15,955 nt of DNA from the NCBI GenBank assembly GCA_009778375.1, contig WRJW01000209.1:1-15955 (forward strand), in the 5' to 3' direction. Positions 14,679 to 15,955 of the stretch are shown piece after piece. The notes under the pieces are model-generated. The model had not been told where the DNA came from and did not search any database. It saw only the letters and a program-made list of their open reading frames with translations. This DNA is from Bacteroidota bacterium. Its GTDB lineage: Bacteria > Bacteroidota > Bacteroidia > Bacteroidales > UBA932. A program made the position numbers and the translations under genes. The stretch's first letter is position 1; every line of letters starts with the position of its first letter.

Positions 14679-15562
14679 TCATACACGATTTTTTGACTTA
14701 CCTGCGTTTGGAGCGGGGTTTGGCTAAAAATACGCTATTGGCATATCAAGCTGATTTAGAAAAATTTTGTGCTTTTCTTAAAGAGGAGAAGCGGGGGATG
14801 GATCCTGAACAGGCCAATAGAGAAGAAATACGTGATTTTATAGGTTTTATTCATACATCCGGGCTCACCGATCGCTCTCAAGCCCGAATCTTGAGCGGCT
14901 TGCGGGCGTTTTACCACTTCCTGAAGGTAGAAGGGCGCGTAGCTTTAGATCCTATGGAAATCATTGATGCTCCAAAAATCGGGAAATATTTGCCGGTGGT
15001 GCTGAGTATGGACGAAGTGGCAAGAATGCTTGAATCAATAGATTTGAGTCATCCGCAAGGGCACAGAAACAGAGCCATCTTAGAGGTCCTCTACGGATGT
15101 GGATTGAGGGTAAGCGAGGTGATCTTTTTGCGCTTGAGTGACCTCTTTTTTAAAGAGGCGTTTATTCGGGTTCGGGGTAAGGGGAGTAAAGAACGCTTAG
15201 TGCCTATTGGCCAACCTGCCATTCGGGCGGTGGAACTCTGGTTGCAGCAACGCCGGTTAGCGTTGGTGGCCAAGTCGGGTCAGGATATTGTTTTTTTGAA
15301 TCATCGAGGCGCCCCTTTGTCCCGTCAAATGATCTTTCTCGTGATCAGAGCGCAGGCACGGGTAGCCGGTATTAGTAAAACCATATCGCCCCATACCTTG
15401 CGCCACTCCTTTGCCAGCCACCTTTTAGAGAATGGGGCCGATTTACGTATCATTCAACAGTTGCTCGGACACGAAAGCATTTTGACCACCGAAATATATA
15501 CCCATTTGGATGCTTCCAAATGGCAGGCCTCCATTCTGGAGTTTCATCCGAGGAGGGGTTAA
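14657..15562 (+). CDS. xerD: Site-specific tyrosine recombinase, XerC/XerD type
   Basis: This recombinase probably resolves chromosome dimers at dif. The 301-residue protein has an N-terminal SAM-like core-binding domain (about 7-90) and a catalytic domain with the complete set R151, K175, H246, R249, H272 and Y281. Each is a constant 2-3 residues from the E. coli XerD positions, and the length also matches XerD (298). The ATG at 14657 gives a normal N-terminus and a 22-nt overlap with nth; earlier in-frame starts (TTG 14633, ATG 14642) add residues that do not fit the family. XerC against XerD is not settled. Nothing suggests a mobile element: it sits in a housekeeping transcript and no att-like repeats are visible. 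Confidence 0.9.
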   Translation: MVSCSPLIIHDFLTYLRLERGLAKNTLLAYQADLEKFCAFLKEEKRGMDPEQANREEIRDFIGFIHTSGLTDRSQARILSGLRAFYHFLKVEGRVALDPMEIIDAPKIGKYLPVVLSMDEVARMLESIDLSHPQGHRNRAILEVLYGCGLRVSEVIFLRLSDLFFKEAFIRVRGKGSKERLVPIGQPAIRAVELWLQQRRLALVAKSGQDIVFLNHRGAPLSRQMIFLVIRAQARVAGISKTISPHTLRHSFASHLLENGADLRIIQQLLGHESILTTEIYTHLDASKWQASILEFHPRRG

Positions 15563-15583
15563 TACAAGTTTAAAAAAAATCAC

Positions 15584-15591
15584 TACCTTTG
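15584..15591 (+). promoter_or_regulatory. -7 promoter element of tRNA-Leu(UAG), possibly also tig
   Basis: TACCTTTG matches TAnnTTTG and ends 10 nt before the tRNA, as for tRNA-Leu(GAG). The 33 nt before the two tRNAs are identical at 25 positions without gaps, including an A-tract and CTTTGC. Confidence 0.55.
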
Positions 15592-15601
15592 CCGCTTCTT
15601 T

Positions 15602-15683
15602 GCGGGTATGGCGTAATTGGTAGCCGCGCCAGACTTAGGATCTGGTGCCGTAAGGCGTGGGGGTTCGAGTCCCTTTACCCGCA
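15602..15683 (+). tRNA. tRNA-Leu (anticodon UAG)
   Basis: This is a class II tRNA with acceptor stem GCGGGTA/TACCCGC fully paired and discriminator A at 15683. The D-arm carries TAATTGGTAG, the anticodon stem CCAGA/TCTGG is perfect, and anticodon TAG is at 15636-15638. It has a variable arm GCCGTAAGGC and a T-arm with GTTCGAGTC. CCA is not encoded. It reads CUA/CUG and probably most CUN codons. tig begins 21 nt downstream with no terminator in between. Confidence 0.95.
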
Positions 15684-15704
15684 CTTGGTTTTAAACAGAC
15701 AGGA

Positions 15705-15955
15705 ATGAATATTGAACAAACACAGAGCGATGCCCTCTCCACCACATTGAGCCTCACCATAGAGCCGTCGGACTATGTCGATCAGGTAAAAAAGAGTTTG
15801 CACGATTTTCGCCGGAATGCGGAGATAAAGGGGTTTAGAAAGGGGATGGTGCCGATGGGGCTGATTCAAAAGATGCACGGTCGAACCGCCTTGCTCGAAG
15901 AGGTAAACAAATTGATGTCAGAGGGCGTAAATCAATACATCAGCGATAATAAGAT
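15705..15955 (+). CDS. tig: Trigger factor, N-terminal part (cut by window edge)
   Basis: This is a ribosome-bound peptidyl-prolyl isomerase and chaperone for nascent chains. About 83 residues are visible. They begin MNIEQTQSDALSTTLSLTIE, as in Bacteroidetes trigger factors, and contain the ribosome-binding signature region GFRKGMVPMGLIQKMHG (about 43-59). That corresponds to the GFRxGxxP motif, here with K in place of the usual proline. The PPIase and C-terminal domains lie beyond the window. It lies 21 nt after tRNA-Leu(UAG), without an evident promoter of its own, so co-transcription with the tRNA is likely. Confidence 0.9.
   Translation, partial: MNIEQTQSDALSTTLSLTIEPSDYVDQVKKSLHDFRRNAEIKGFRKGMVPMGLIQKMHGRTALLEEVNKLMSEGVNQYISDNK

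Noticed and set aside
14657..15562. Tyrosine recombinase as a sign of an integrative element or phage
   Set aside because: Length, catalytic residue positions and overlap with nth fit a housekeeping Xer recombinase. No att repeats, cargo genes or tRNA disruption are seen; the downstream tRNA-Leu is intact.
1..15955. CRISPR arrays, insertion sequences, toxin-antitoxin or defence genes
   Set aside because: No regularly spaced repeats, terminal inverted repeats with transposase, or defence-type domains were found on either strand by reading; a formal search was not run.

Overview
The window looks like a chromosomal segment of a Bacteroidota bacterium, most likely a Bacteroidales member. The signs are repeated TAnnTTTG promoter elements upstream of genes, tRNAs without an encoded CCA end, a GyrB of Bacteroidetes type, a serine palmitoyltransferase/reductase pair for sphingolipids, and a periplasmic TPR protein paired with a plugless TonB-receptor-like barrel. 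I cannot name the species. It is dense housekeeping DNA: no insertion sequence, phage, CRISPR array or restriction system is visible, and no gene-free stretch exceeds about 200 bp.

Left block (80-3295, minus strand, read from right to left): a shortened PurL-like protein that lacks the N-terminal half of the enzyme and key catalytic segments, then menaquinone methyltransferase MenG/UbiE 6 nt later, then cardiolipin synthase behind its own promoter-like element. Next comes a plus-strand tRNA-Leu(GAG), whose promoter is mirrored in an inverted repeat shared with the PurL-like gene. A strong bidirectional hairpin terminator separates the tRNA from the next block.

Central block (3492-13257, minus strand, read from right to left): a large TPR protein, a plugless outer-membrane barrel (1-nt overlap), gyrB (own promoter overlapping the barrel stop codon), an M23/LysM peptidoglycan hydrolase (29-nt overlap with gyrB), serine palmitoyltransferase, and an SDR reductase (1-nt overlap). 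The last two fit the first two steps of sphingolipid base synthesis: condensation to 3-ketosphinganine, then reduction.

Right block (13331 to the end, plus strand): ftsE, nth and xerD-like genes nested head to tail by short overlaps, then tRNA-Leu(UAG) and, 21 nt later, the start of tig (trigger factor), cut by the window edge. ftsE and the TPR gene diverge from one short promoter region.

The most unusual items are the PurL-like probable pseudoenzyme with an intact reading frame, the TPR-barrel pair of unknown function, and the sphingolipid and cell-wall genes in the same transcriptional run as gyrB.
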